In this document: positions 52,043 through 61,141 of the stretch, one piece after another
Layout of the letters: each line of letters begins with the position of its first letter
Numbering within the stretch: position 1 is the first letter of the stretch
Assembly: GCF_000719775.1 (NCBI RefSeq)
Contig: NZ_JOHR01000001.1
Coordinates: 558,001 to 622,000, forward strand
Length of the DNA: 64,000 nt
Direction of reading: 5' to 3'
Source of the DNA: Streptomyces sp. NRRL F-5135
Lineage (GTDB): Bacteria; Actinomycetota; Actinomycetes; Streptomycetales; Streptomycetaceae
Notes under the pieces: generated by a model
Databases searched by the model: none
What the model was told of the DNA's origin: nothing
Seen by the model: only the letters and a program-made list of their open reading frames with translations
Translations under genes and position numbers: made by a program

Positions 52043-52486
52043 ATGGCCGCGGACACGCAAAAAGGAATCACCGATCTTTGGATCTTCGAATCCCCCCATG
52101 TCCCCGCGGGCTACACCCTCGTTCAAAGCGGCCTGAACATGAACGAGAAGGGCGCGGGCAGGTATCTCGCCTACATGCGGGGAGAGGGGGCCGCGCTGAC
52201 AAATCTGGTCCTCCACGTGGCCTGGGCGGAACCATCACGCGTCTACCAGTCCGAGCAGCCCGACGTGAATCTCAACGAGGGCGCCCCGGGAGTGGGCGGT
52301 GGCCACGCCGTTCCCTTCTACCTCGCGTACGCCAAGGCGGCCGAAGAGGGAGACAGCGAGATCATCGACATCAACGTCATCAAGGCCGCCGACTCGCTGG
52401 GGCACGGCTGGGAGAGGATCCCGTTCGACCTCAACTCCTCCGTCGCCGGCGCCCCACCACTCAATCTCGCCTTCCTGCGCTCGTGA
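52043..52486 (+). CDS. MABP-like beta-prism domain protein
   Basis: 147 residues with a strong AAGGAGG site. The sequence has two related halves: ITDLWIFESPHVPAGYTLVQSGLNMNEKGAGRYLAYMRGEG and VNLNEGAPGVGGGHAVPFYLAYAKAAEEG ending IIDINVIKA. The pattern PxGYxxVxxxLNxGAGxxYLxYxR with ITDI-type strands is that of the MABP/Vps62 beta-prism fold, known from ESCRT MVB12 and pore-forming-like proteins, where it binds acidic membranes. The homology call rests on pattern only. There is no signal peptide. Pairing with the Ig-like protein suggests a two-component surface or effector system. Confidence 0.6.
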   Translation: MAADTQKGITDLWIFESPHVPAGYTLVQSGLNMNEKGAGRYLAYMRGEGAALTNLVLHVAWAEPSRVYQSEQPDVNLNEGAPGVGGGHAVPFYLAYAKAAEEGDSEIIDINVIKAADSLGHGWERIPFDLNSSVAGAPPLNLAFLRS

Positions 52487-52645
52487 GCCACTCAGGAAGC
52501 GCAGTGGTGTGCGCTGGGGACACCGAACGGCTCGGTCTCCTGAGCGTGCGGAACAAGCGTGTGCTGGATGCTCGTGTACTGACCCAGCAGTAGTCCTGTG
52601 CCCTCGTGGCAGGGCAGGCGGGGTGCTGACTCCCGGGCGATCGCC

Positions 52646-53185
52646 TCATTCAGCTCCAGGTCGGCGAGCGTCTCCGTGCCGGCCAGGCCCGCTCGCCGAC
52701 CGCGCCCCGGCCTCGGCGGGCCCCGGGCAGCTGTCGCGTTTCCGCAGGGAGTCGACGAGCGCGAAGGCGTCCTCGGTCTTGGGGTGGGTGCTGCCCAGCC
52801 GGGCGTTGAGGATCAGCGCGCCCCGGCGCGCGAGATGGGCCGCGGCCGGGTCGTTCGACGCGTGCACGGCCCGGGCCTTGAGCAGCAGGGCGTACCCGAT
52901 GTACAGGTGGTCCGGCGCGTAACTGGCCTCGCGGATCCGCAGCGCCCGAGAGATCAGCGGCACGGCCGTCGCGTGGTCGTCGAGGTCGAGGTGGACACTG
53001 GCCAGGGCGATCAGGTCGAAGCTCACGTACGGGTCGTCCGGCCCGTACGCCGCCTCGTCGATCCGCAGTGCCCGCTCGGCCAGCGGCACCGCCGCCTCGT
53101 GGTCACCCAGTAGGTGCCGAATGCGCGCCAGCGTGGCCAGGTCCGTGGCGATGGCGGGACTCCCCGCCGGCAGACAGGACTCGTG
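52646..53185 (-). pseudogene. TPR protein 3' fragment
   Basis: Reading in from about 53185, IATDLATLARIRHLLGDHEA, AVPLAERALRIDEAAYGPDD and ALRIREASYAPDHLYIGYAL form about four TPR_12-type repeats, the C-terminal end of a long NB-ARC/TPR protein. The 5' part is replaced by a histidine-kinase fragment on the opposite strand, so the gene is truncated. The stop is at 52646. Confidence 0.65.
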
Positions 53186-53189
53186 CAGA

Positions 53190-53445
53190 GGAGGCTCCGC
53201 GCGTGGCGAGCCCGAGGCCGGCCGACGCACCGACCGTCGACGACGCGCGCCGGGCGCAGGCCTTGGAGGCGGCGCAGGCCACGCAACGCGAGCGGGCACG
53301 GATCGCCGGTGGGATGCACGACGTGGTCGCGCACTCGCTGACCCTGCTCGTCGTGCACGCGCCCGCCACCACGACCACGGGGTCCTGCCGCGTCCCCCGG
53401 CCGGTTCCTGATCCGCTCACCCGTTCCGGGACGGCACAGTGCTGA
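53190..53445 (+). pseudogene. NarL-type histidine kinase fragment
   Basis: RRAQALEAAQATQRERARIA then MHDVVAHSLTLLVVHA is the HisKA_3 phosphoacceptor helix with its His. The sequence then diverges and stops at 53445, without an ATPase domain. It is fused back-to-back with the TPR fragment at about 53185. Confidence 0.65.
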
Positions 53446-53527
53446 TGTCCCGGCCGGACGCGGTCCGCGGTGCCGTGGTGGTGGCGGGGCCGCGCAGGCG
53501 GACGGCGCGGGCGGAGACGGCGGCCGG

Positions 53528-53699
53528 TCAGGCGGGCGGCCAGGTCCGCAGCGCCATGTCGGCCACCTGCCGCAGGTCGTCGCGTGTAGCACCACTGGCG
53601 GCCTGGACGAGGGCGTTTACGACCCGTCCGGGCATGGCTGTAGCCCGCTTTCACGAGCCGGAAGTATTCCTCCTCCGCCGCGGTGCTACGGACCATTCA
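53528..53699 (-). pseudogene. Small protein remnant with frameshift, family unknown
   Basis: EEEYFRLVKAGYS is read from about 53680, and after a frame change near 53635 MPGRVVNALVQAASGATRDD and LRQVADMALRTWPPA lead to a stop at 53528. The two pieces read well together, suggesting a recently broken short gene. The rest of 53446-53871 shows nothing else recognisable. Confidence 0.35.
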
Positions 53700-53871
53700 C
53701 AGCACTCGCACACGCACGTCTCTACGGCTGCCGGAGGGCAACGGCCGGAACTCCGACGCCTGTTCCTATCTGCCGACGCGGCGGCCCATCAATGAGCCGC
53801 AGGACCTGCTCCCGCTCGTTCCTCCGACATGGCTGCGAGGACTTCCGTCACGCACGTCAGCTCATCCGTGG

Positions 53872-55107
53872 TCAGCCCTCACCCACAAGATCGAGGCCGT
53901 CAGCGGACGCCGCCGGTGTGATCTCGGGAACGGGCCACTTACGGTTCAGCGGCAGCGACGCGTCCCGCCACCAGGGGCGCGCGGGGAGGTCCCCAGCGGG
54001 TTCGAAGGGCTGGCCCGGGACCGGGACGGCGACTGCCTGTCCGACCGCGCCGGCGGCGGCCAGCGTCCACTCGCCAGGCTCGGCCCAGGGATGCAACGAG
54101 AGATTGAACGTCCCCCAGTGGATCGGCAGCATGACACCGCTGGGCCGGCCTTGCTGCAGGTCAAGGTGGCTCTGGACGCCTTGCGAGGGGTTCATGTGAA
54201 TGTCCGGCCACGCGCCGGGCAGCGGGGTGGAATCCGTGTGGTTCTCGGGCCAGTACTCGCTGTAGGCGCCGATCTGGATCATGGTCGCGTCAAACGGGCC
54301 GTGCTCGGTGCCGATGTCCCGGAAACCGGAGAAGTAGCCGGTGTCCCCGCTGTGGTAGATCCGGTGCTCGGGCCCGGCCACCGCCCAGGAGGCCCACAGC
54401 GTGTGCTGCTGGTTGCGCAGTCCCCGGCCGCAGAAGTGCCGCGCGGGCGTGGCGGTCAGCCGGATGCCGCTGACCTCGGCGGACTCGTTCCAGTCGAGCT
54501 CGCGCAGCCGGGACGCGGGCACGCCCCAGCGCTCCAGATGCGCGCCGACCCCGAGCGGCACGGCGAAGACCGTGTCCGTCGAGGCCAGGTCGCGGATGGT
54601 GGGCAGGTCCAAGTGGTCGTAATGATCGTGGGAGATCACCACGACATCGACGGGTCCCAGGGCGCGCAGCGGGACGGGCACCGGGTGCAGCCGCTTCGGG
54701 CCGGCGAAGGCGAACGGGGAACAGCGTTCGCCCCAGACCGGATCGAAGAGCACACGTCGGCCGTCGATCTCGGCGAGTACGGTCGAATGCCCCATCCAGG
54801 TGAGCCGGAGCCCCGAGGGGGGCGGCGCCGCGAGGTCGGTGAGGGTGGTGGGGTACACGGGGATGGTGCCCGCGGGAGCGCGCCGTGCCCGCGCCTCCTT
54901 CTGGAAGTAGACCTTCGCGAGCTCCAGGCCGGAGCCGCCGGACGGTCTGATCCTGGCTCCCACCGGGTTCTGGAATGCCCCGTCCGCGAAGTTGGGTGAG
55001 CGGTGGATCCGCTCCAACCGCTCCCCCGCGGAGTCGGCCCCGAAGGCCGCGGGTCGCATCGAGCGCAGCCGTGAGCGCAACGAGAGGGAGGAACCAGCGC
55101 CTGTCAC
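53872..55107 (-). CDS. MBL-fold metallo-hydrolase (UlaG/NAPE-PLD-like)
   Basis: 411 residues, GTG 55107 with AGGAGG at 4 nt. The metallo-beta-lactamase motif is SHDHYDHLD, with later ligands in TPARHFCGRG, YHSGDTGY and LPIHWGTF; the N-terminal RLTWMGHSTVLAEIDGRRVLFDPVWGERCSPF is typical of the UlaG/NAPE-PLD-like branch. These are cytosolic or membrane-associated phosphodiesterases or lactonases with broad substrates. It is a single gene to the right of the decayed zone. The C-terminal 40 residues are Pro-rich. Confidence 0.88.
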   Translation of the reverse strand: MTGAGSSLSLRSRLRSMRPAAFGADSAGERLERIHRSPNFADGAFQNPVGARIRPSGGSGLELAKVYFQKEARARRAPAGTIPVYPTTLTDLAAPPPSGLRLTWMGHSTVLAEIDGRRVLFDPVWGERCSPFAFAGPKRLHPVPVPLRALGPVDVVVISHDHYDHLDLPTIRDLASTDTVFAVPLGVGAHLERWGVPASRLRELDWNESAEVSGIRLTATPARHFCGRGLRNQQHTLWASWAVAGPEHRIYHSGDTGYFSGFRDIGTEHGPFDATMIQIGAYSEYWPENHTDSTPLPGAWPDIHMNPSQGVQSHLDLQQGRPSGVMLPIHWGTFNLSLHPWAEPGEWTLAAAGAVGQAVAVPVPGQPFEPAGDLPARPWWRDASLPLNRKWPVPEITPAASADGLDLVGEG

Positions 55108-55429
55108 AGCACCTCCTGGGGTTCAGTGTCGTCCTCATTATCGCCAGCGGCGTCCCGCGGTGCGGGTCGAGCGATCACGCCGCCGCCCCTCGGTACGTTC
55201 CGTCCAGCCGTTCGTCCAACGTGGTCATTGCCCCGAGGATTCCCGGGCACGCATGCGTGCGAGGAATCAGGCCGGAGGAATCAACCGGTGGAATCCGGGG
55301 GAAACGGGACGATCGCTTCGCCGACCGGCCGGTCATCGGCTGTCTCCGCGGGCCGACGTCGCCGCCGTCCCGCGGCGGCCATACTGGGCCCCCGGGCACG
55401 GACAGGGACGCAGAACCGAAAGGGATCTC

Positions 55430-56380
55430 GTGAGCCATCAGCAGACAGACACGACCGAGGCGGCCGAAACGGGCAGCACCGTCGACGCCGCCCACGACGT
55501 ACTCGTCGTCGGCGGCAGCGGAGTGGACACCGTCGTCCGGGTCGACTCCCTGCCGGTGCCGCTGGCCGACTCGGTCGGTGTGGGGCCGATCCACGAGTGG
55601 CCGGGGCACACCGGCGGGAACGTGGCCCTGGGCTGCCGGGCGCTCGGTCTGAAGGTGAAGTTCCTCGACTACATAGGGGACGACTGGATCGGCGGCCTGG
55701 TCCGCGACCGGCTCACGGCCGGCGGTGTGGACTTCGAGACGCTGATCTCGGAGACGGGGACCCGGCGCGCGGTCAACCTCGTCGAGAAGACCGGCCGCCG
55801 GATGTCCTTCCACGACGCCCGTGACCCGGAGCACCTGCGGATGCCGCGCGAGTTCTATCTGCCCCACCTCGAACGTGCCCATCATGTCCATCTCTCGATC
55901 ACCAACTTCACGCGGTTCCTGTACGACGACATCGAGGCCCTCGGAGTCCCGGTCTCGACCGATCTGCACGACTGGGACGGGCTGAGCGACTACCACCGGG
56001 ACTTCGCCCTCCGCTCCGATCTGGTGTTCCTCAGCGCGGTGGGGGCGGGCGAGCGGATCGCCTCCGTGATGCGGGAGATCCTGCGCGAGGGGCGGGCGGA
56101 GGCGGTGGTCGCGACGGCGGGCGCGGGCGGGTCGTACGTGATGAGCCGCGACGGCAGCCGTACCCCGCGGCCCGTTCCCGCGACGATGCCCCCCGCACCG
56201 GTGGTGGACTCCAACGGCGCGGGCGACGCGTACGTCTGCGGCTTCCTCTACGGCCGGCTGGCCGGGCGGGACCTGGAGGCGTGTGCCAGGCTCGGTGCCG
56301 TGGCGGGCGCCCACGCCTGTACGGGCGAGGGCGGTACCGCGCTCATCGGACGGGACGCCCTGCTCGCGGCCTCGGCCTGA
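55430..56380 (+). CDS. PfkB-family carbohydrate/nucleoside kinase
   Basis: 316 residues from GTG 55430 with AAGGGA upstream; the open frame further upstream is non-homologous. It has VLVVGGSGVDTVVRVDSLP, the GHTGGNVALGCRALGLKVKFLDYIGDDWIG substrate region and the catalytic VVDSNGAGDAYVCGF motif. Family members phosphorylate sugars or nucleosides with ATP. It has no pathway neighbours; a palindromic terminator follows. Confidence 0.88.
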   Translation: MSHQQTDTTEAAETGSTVDAAHDVLVVGGSGVDTVVRVDSLPVPLADSVGVGPIHEWPGHTGGNVALGCRALGLKVKFLDYIGDDWIGGLVRDRLTAGGVDFETLISETGTRRAVNLVEKTGRRMSFHDARDPEHLRMPREFYLPHLERAHHVHLSITNFTRFLYDDIEALGVPVSTDLHDWDGLSDYHRDFALRSDLVFLSAVGAGERIASVMREILREGRAEAVVATAGAGGSYVMSRDGSRTPRPVPATMPPAPVVDSNGAGDAYVCGFLYGRLAGRDLEACARLGAVAGAHACTGEGGTALIGRDALLAASA

Positions 56381-56455
56381 GCGGCGCCGGGCACGCCGGG
56401 TACCGGCCCCCGGTGCGGGCCCGGTGCCCCGTCCCGGACATCGGGCCACGGTGAT

Positions 56456-56477
56456 CCGGGCCCGATCCCGGGCCCGG
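56456..56477. terminator. Terminator between convergent kinase and DUF6745 genes
   Basis: CCGGGCCCG (56456-56464) pairs perfectly with CGGGCCCGG (56469-56477) across ATCC in the 118-bp gap between the two stop codons. Confidence 0.6.
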
Positions 56478-56498
56478 GCGCCGAACCACGGCGTCGGC

Positions 56499-57512
56499 TC
56501 AGGTCTGCCGCAGGGGGTCGTACGCCTCCTCGTCGAGCCCGAACGTCCAGGCGACGCCCTCCTTGGCCGTCCGGGTGGCGGGCGGCACCCGCAACCAGTA
56601 GGTGCGGTACGAACCGTCCGGCTCCGGGCTGGAGTTGACGACCTCGACCATCACGACGTCCTCGTCGTCGTCCAGCCGGATCCGCCACAGGACGCCGGTC
56701 TCGTCCTTGTGCACGGGCTGGGCGTCCGACCCGCTCAGATAGCGGTCGTAGCCGTAGTACTCCAGCATCACGCGGCGCAGCTCCGCGTTGCCCTCGGTCC
56801 GTATCCGCTCGGGCGTCAGCGACGCCAACTCGTCGAGGAACTCGGCCGGGACCGGCATGCCGCGCCACGCGTACAGGGCGAAGCCGTCGGCGTAGGCCAG
56901 CGCGGGCCCGTCCCCGCGGTCGAGCCGGCCCGCCTCGTCGCGGTGCAGTTCGGTGGGGCGTTCGCAGATCACCACGGCGCGTTCGTACGGCCACCACCAG
57001 CCTGCGTGCCGCGCGACCTCGGCGAGTCCTTCGAGCCGATCGCCGTGCCCGTCGAACGCGGCGAGCCAGGCCGCGTCGTGCTGCCCGAGGACCGCGTCGA
57101 GCAGCACCGCGCGGACATCGGCCGCCTCGACGGACTCCTTCGCGAGCGCCTCCACGACGCCGGCGCGTATCCGGTCGGCGAGGGCCCGGGTGGTGTCCCA
57201 CAGGCGGGCCCCGGTGGCGCTCCAGTGCTCCGCCCAGCGGGCAACCCCCAACTCCTGGTGGAGTCGCCGCCGTTCGCCGGCCCAGGGGTAGGTGCGCACG
57301 TCGTCGCGCACCGACGCACCCGCGTCGCCCAGCTCTCGTACGGCCCGCACACCGGCCGCCGGTGACGCCGCCCAGACGATCCGCTCCGGCTCCGTCAGCC
57401 CCGCTTTGCGGTAGGCGAGGCGCACGCCCCGCTCGGCCGCGGCCCGGTCCGCCGCCCCCGTCGCCGCCGCGACGGCCCGCCACATGTCCACACCGCTCAT
57501 TTCCGCACCCAT
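56499..57512 (-). CDS. DUF6745 family protein
   Basis: 337 residues. The family core is VICERPTELHRDEAGRLDRGDGPALAYADGFALYAWRGMPVPAEF, followed by ELRRVMLEYYGYDRYLSGS and a C-terminal acidic strand region ending FGLDEEAYDPLRQT. DUF6745 proteins are frequent in Streptomyces and have no assigned function. The gene is preceded after 71 bp by the small histidine-containing protein on the same strand, so the two are probably co-transcribed. It stands immediately left of the STM4015-4011 cluster. Confidence 0.8.
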   Translation of the reverse strand: MGAEMSGVDMWRAVAAATGAADRAAAERGVRLAYRKAGLTEPERIVWAASPAAGVRAVRELGDAGASVRDDVRTYPWAGERRRLHQELGVARWAEHWSATGARLWDTTRALADRIRAGVVEALAKESVEAADVRAVLLDAVLGQHDAAWLAAFDGHGDRLEGLAEVARHAGWWWPYERAVVICERPTELHRDEAGRLDRGDGPALAYADGFALYAWRGMPVPAEFLDELASLTPERIRTEGNAELRRVMLEYYGYDRYLSGSDAQPVHKDETGVLWRIRLDDDEDVVMVEVVNSSPEPDGSYRTYWLRVPPATRTAKEGVAWTFGLDEEAYDPLRQT

Positions 57513-57583
57513 GCCTCGCTACCCGTCCCCTGCAGTACTCGTACGCCGTTGTCCCGTCGCGTCCTGATCCGCGGTCGCCCCGG

Positions 57584-57922
57584 TCAGTCCGCCACGACCC
57601 GGAACGCCCCCGGCACGTACTCGCGCTGGCGCACCACCCGGAACCATCCCTTGGGCAGCGCTATCGCCGCGTGCTCCTCGTGCACCACGCGCCCGCCGTC
57701 CGGGAGGTGGAGGTACATCGGTGCCGACGTGTCACCGGACTCGCGGATCAGGCGCCCGGGTCCGGGCACGGCGTGGGCGTGTCCGGTGACCTCGCCGAGC
57801 GCGAGCACCAGGCGGCCCCGCGCGTCCCTAGGCTCGCCCCGCACGCCCGTCTCGTCCAGCAGCCGCGCGGGCACGGTCTCCTGTGCGACGGGCGTGATCA
57901 GTACGTCTCCCTGCCGGAACAT
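57584..57922 (-). CDS. Small conserved protein with GHAHAV and HEEH motifs
   Basis: 112 residues from ATG 57922: FRQGDVLITPV, GRLVLALGEVTGHAHAV, and GRVVHEEHAAIALPKGWFRVVRQREYVPG. The spacing of the GHAHAV and HEEHAAI histidines suggests a cupin-like metal or ligand site, and the pattern recurs as a short conserved protein in many bacteria. Function is unknown. It precedes the DUF6745 gene in the same direction. Confidence 0.72.
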   Translation of the reverse strand: MFRQGDVLITPVAQETVPARLLDETGVRGEPRDARGRLVLALGEVTGHAHAVPGPGRLIRESGDTSAPMYLHLPDGGRVVHEEHAAIALPKGWFRVVRQREYVPGAFRVVAD

Positions 57923-57993
57923 GGCTCTCCCCTCGATCCGGTGGCGCCCGAGCGCGCCGACCTGAGACGAACGCTACGGCGAGGGTCTGACAA

Positions 57994-58055
57994 CCGGCCC
58001 CGGCGAGGGCGCGGTCCGGCCCCGGCGAGGGCGTCGTTCAGTCCCGGCGAGGGCC
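57994..58055. repeat. Three copies of a 22-bp GC-rich direct repeat
   Basis: The core CCCCGGCGAGGGC (TCCCGGCGAGGGC in the last copy) recurs at about 57999, 58020 and 58042 in the gap between the small His protein and STM4015. It may be a slipped-strand duplication; no coding role is seen. Confidence 0.7.
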
Positions 58056-58130
58056 TTGTCAGTGGGCCTTGGTAGAACTTCTCCACATCAACCGACCAAC
58101 GTCACACCGGTGCACTGGAGCGATCCCGCC

Positions 58131-59084
58131 ATGACCGTCTCGGACCATCTGAACGAGCTGTACGGCCTGCCCGCGTTCGACTTCCCCGAAGCGGGATCGG
58201 AGGACTCCCTTCCCGACCCGGCCTCCGTGGCCTGGCGCATCGCCGTCGAGGCGTACGAGAGCGACGAGCAGTGGGACGAGGCGTTCGCCCGCTTCACCGA
58301 GGCCGTGGATCCGACGCGGGTGCGCGCGCTGATCGTCGGAGCCTGGAGCGACGTCTACGACTCGGGCCCCGACGACGTCATCGAAACGCTCGTCGCGGCA
58401 CGCGACCGGCTGCCGGCGCTGCGCGCGGTCTTTCTCGGGGACGTCACCTTCGACGAGTGTGAGATCTCCTGGATGCATCAGACGCAGGTCGCCCCCCTGC
58501 TCGAAGCCTTCCCCGAGCTGACCGAGTTCGGCGTGCGCGGCGGCCAGGACCTGGAGTTCTCCCCCGTCCGGCACGAACGACTGCGCTCGCTCACCATCGA
58601 GACGGGCGGTCTGGACGCGGAGGTCGTACGGTCGGTCGGTGCCTGCGACCTGCCCTCGCTGGAGCACCTGGACCTCTGGCTGGGTGTCTCCTGGTACGGC
58701 GGGACCACGGAAGTGGCCGATCTGGCGCCGTTCCTGTCCGGGGAGCGCTTCCCCCGGCTGCGGCATCTGGCGCTGCGCAACAGCGAGATACAGGACCGGA
58801 TCGCGAACGCGCTGGCCGGCGCCCCGGTCGTGGCCGGTCTGGAGGTGCTGGACCTCTCCATGGGCACGCTCGGCGACGAGGGTGCCGAGGCGCTCCTGAG
58901 CGGACAGCCGCTCACCCACCTCAAGAAGCTTGATCTGCACCACCACTTCCTGAGCGAGACGATGCGGGAGCGGCTGACGACCACGCTCGGCGCGGCCGGG
59001 GTGGAGGTCGACATCTCGGAGGCCGAGACGGCGGACGGCGATTCCGACGGTGTCGAGGGCCGCTACACAGCGGTGTCGGAGTAA
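58131..59084 (+). CDS. STM4015 family leucine-rich-repeat-like protein
   Basis: 317 residues from ATG 58131 (GGAG 10 nt upstream). The N-terminus MTVSDHLNELYGLPAFDF and the repeated pattern of LxxLxL strands (LRALIVGAWSDVYDS, LRSLTIETGG, LEHLDLWLGV, LRHLALRNSEI, LEVLDLSMGTLGDEG, LKKLDLHHHFLSE) are those of the STM4015 family. It is the first gene of a five-gene operon. Its LRR-like solenoid suggests a binding or recognition role for the enzymes encoded next. No signal peptide is present. Function is not established. Confidence 0.88.
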   Translation: MTVSDHLNELYGLPAFDFPEAGSEDSLPDPASVAWRIAVEAYESDEQWDEAFARFTEAVDPTRVRALIVGAWSDVYDSGPDDVIETLVAARDRLPALRAVFLGDVTFDECEISWMHQTQVAPLLEAFPELTEFGVRGGQDLEFSPVRHERLRSLTIETGGLDAEVVRSVGACDLPSLEHLDLWLGVSWYGGTTEVADLAPFLSGERFPRLRHLALRNSEIQDRIANALAGAPVVAGLEVLDLSMGTLGDEGAEALLSGQPLTHLKKLDLHHHFLSETMRERLTTTLGAAGVEVDISEAETADGDSDGVEGRYTAVSE

Positions 59085-59087
59085 GCC

Positions 59088-60272
59088 ATGGCACCGTCCC
59101 CGAACACGCCCGCCGGCCAGGCGGGGCTTTCGCGACCCGCCCTGGCCGTGGTCGGAAATCCGGCCAACCGCCGCGTCACCCTCTTCCAGGACGCCGTACG
59201 GGCCGCCGGCCTGCCCGCCGCCAGGGAGGTCCCCTGGCTCGACGTGCTGCGCGGCCGGGCCGCGTTCGGGGCCGGTGAGACGGTGCGGATCGACTCCCCG
59301 GGCGAGGACGCCGAGGTGGACCGGCTGCTGCGCGACGCGGACGATCCGACCCGGGTGGAGGGCACCGGCCGCTGGTACGAGCACTTCACCGCCGCGGCGC
59401 GGGAGGTGGGACGCGCGGCGGCGGACGCCGGGGCGCTGCTGCTCGACGACCCCGGGGAGATCGCGGTGCTGTTCGACAAGAGGCTCTGCCACGGCGTGCT
59501 GGACGAGGCGGGCGTCAAGGTGCCCCTCTCGCCCACCTCGGGCCCCGGCGCGCCCGCCGTGTCCGGCTGGGAGGACGTACGGACCCTGATGGCGGACGCC
59601 GGGCTGTCCCGGGCGTTCGTCAAGTTGGCCCACGGGTCCTCCGCGTCCGGGGTGATCGCGCTGGAGACGGCGGGGCCCGGCCGGGTGCGGGCCACGACCT
59701 CCGTCGAACGTGACCCGGAGGGCCGTCTGTTCAACTCGCTGCGGGTACGTCGCTACACCACGGAGGCGGAGGTGGCCGCGATCGTGGACACACTCGCCCC
59801 CGACGGGCTGCACATCGAGAAGTGGCTGCCGAAGGCGACGCAGGGCGGCCGGTCGGCCGATCTGCGCGTCGTGGTCGTCGCCGGGCGTGCCACCCACGCG
59901 GTGGTGCGCATCAGCGGCTCCCCGATGACCAATCTCCATCTGGGCGGGTCCCGTGGGGACCTCGGCGCGGCGCGGGCGGCGATGGACGCGTCCGGAGCCG
60001 GTTGGGCGGCGGCCATGGCCGTGTGCGAGCGGGCGGCCGAGTGTTTTCCGGGCACGCACTGCGTGGGCGTCGATCTGCTGGCGGCCCCGAACTGGCGGCG
60101 GTTCGCGGTCTGCGAGGTCAACGCCTTCGGTGACCTGCTGCCCCGGCTGACCGGCCTGCCCGGCAGCGCCGGCGAGGGTCTGGACACCTACGGAGCGCAG
60201 CTCGCCACGCTGCCCCGGAGCATGCCCCGCCGTCCGGAGAAGGAGGTGCGGCAGTGCACCCGCCCGAGCTGA
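59088..60272 (+). CDS. STM4014 family ATP-grasp protein
   Basis: 394 residues, ATG 59088 three bases after the STM4015 stop. ATP-grasp features are visible: IAVLFDKRLCHGVLDEAGV, AFVKLAHGSSASGVIAL (ATP-binding Lys strand), LHIEKWLPKA, DLRVVVVAGRATHAVVRIS and the metal-binding VGVDLLAAPNWRRFAVCEVNAFGDL. ATP-grasp enzymes ligate carboxylates to amines or thiols via acyl phosphates, so it likely builds an amide on a peptide or small molecule in the pathway. It overlaps the next gene by 19 bp. Confidence 0.88.
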   Translation: MAPSPNTPAGQAGLSRPALAVVGNPANRRVTLFQDAVRAAGLPAAREVPWLDVLRGRAAFGAGETVRIDSPGEDAEVDRLLRDADDPTRVEGTGRWYEHFTAAAREVGRAAADAGALLLDDPGEIAVLFDKRLCHGVLDEAGVKVPLSPTSGPGAPAVSGWEDVRTLMADAGLSRAFVKLAHGSSASGVIALETAGPGRVRATTSVERDPEGRLFNSLRVRRYTTEAEVAAIVDTLAPDGLHIEKWLPKATQGGRSADLRVVVVAGRATHAVVRISGSPMTNLHLGGSRGDLGAARAAMDASGAGWAAAMAVCERAAECFPGTHCVGVDLLAAPNWRRFAVCEVNAFGDLLPRLTGLPGSAGEGLDTYGAQLATLPRSMPRRPEKEVRQCTRPS

Positions 60273-61141
60273 CACCGGCACACCCGCCTGCCGGCACAAC
60301 GCCCGACGTGATTCCTGACATGAACGAGGTCGTCGGCCGGGACGATCTCCTGCTCGTCACCCTCGACACCCTGCGCCACGACGTGGCGAGCGAACTCGCC
60401 GCCGACGGCCGCATCCCCCACCTCGCCCGGCATCTGCCGGGCGGGCGCTGGGAGGAACGCCACGCCCCCGGCAGCTTCACCTACGCCTCCCACCAGGCGA
60501 TGTTCGCCGGGTTCCTGCCCACCCCCGCGACGCCGGGCCGGCACCCCCGGCTGTTCGCCGGGCGTTTCGGCGGCAGTGAGACGACGGCGGGCCGGACCTA
60601 CGTCTTCGACGCCCCGGATCTGCCCTCGGCCCTCGCGGCGGCGGGCTACCGCACGGTGTGCGTCGGCGGCGTCGGCTTCTTCAACAAGCGGGGCGCGCTG
60701 GGCTCGGTCCTGCCCGGCATGTTCCAGGAGAGCCACTGGGAACCGGAGTTCGGCGTGGCCTCCCCCACCTCGTTCGAGGCACAGGTCACCCGCGCGGAAC
60801 AGGTCGTGGCCGGCCTGCCGCCCGAGCAGCGGCTGTTCCTCTTCGTCAATGTGGCCGCCCTGCACCAGCCCAACTGGTTCCATCTGCCCGGCGCCACCCG
60901 CGAGGCGGGCGACTCCCGCGCCACGCACGCCGCCGCGCTCACCTACGTCGACCGGCACATCGGCCGGCTCTTCGCCGCCGCGAGCAGCCGGCGGCGCTGC
61001 TTCACCATCGTCTGTTCCGACCACGGCACCGCCTACGGCGACGACGGCTGGACCGGTCACCGCCTGGCCCACGAGTCCGTCTGGACCGTGCCGTACGCCC
61101 ATTTCTTCCTGGAAAACGGGGCCCTTCATGAGCACCACTGA
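60254..61141 (+). CDS. STM4013 family alkaline-phosphatase-superfamily enzyme
   Basis: 295 residues, GTG 60254 with AAGGAGG at 7 nt. The fold is the sulfatase/phosphatase superfamily: first metal Asp in VTLDTLRHDV (Asp38), a nucleophile region GSFTYASHQAMFAGFLP in which Thr76 or a neighbouring Ser takes the place of the sulfatase formylglycine Cys, and the second metal site CSDHGTAYG. Lack of a CxPxR motif means it is not a formylglycine sulfatase; a phospho- or phosphonate-transferring or hydrolysing role is more likely. It overlaps the STM4012 gene by 14 bp. Confidence 0.88.
   Translation: MHPPELTPAHPPAGTTPDVIPDMNEVVGRDDLLLVTLDTLRHDVASELAADGRIPHLARHLPGGRWEERHAPGSFTYASHQAMFAGFLPTPATPGRHPRLFAGRFGGSETTAGRTYVFDAPDLPSALAAAGYRTVCVGGVGFFNKRGALGSVLPGMFQESHWEPEFGVASPTSFEAQVTRAEQVVAGLPPEQRLFLFVNVAALHQPNWFHLPGATREAGDSRATHAAALTYVDRHIGRLFAAASSRRRCFTIVCSDHGTAYGDDGWTGHRLAHESVWTVPYAHFFLENGALHEHH

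Noticed and set aside
60254..61141. Formylglycine sulfatase
   Set aside because: The CxPxR maturation motif is absent; the nucleophile region has Thr/Ser only.
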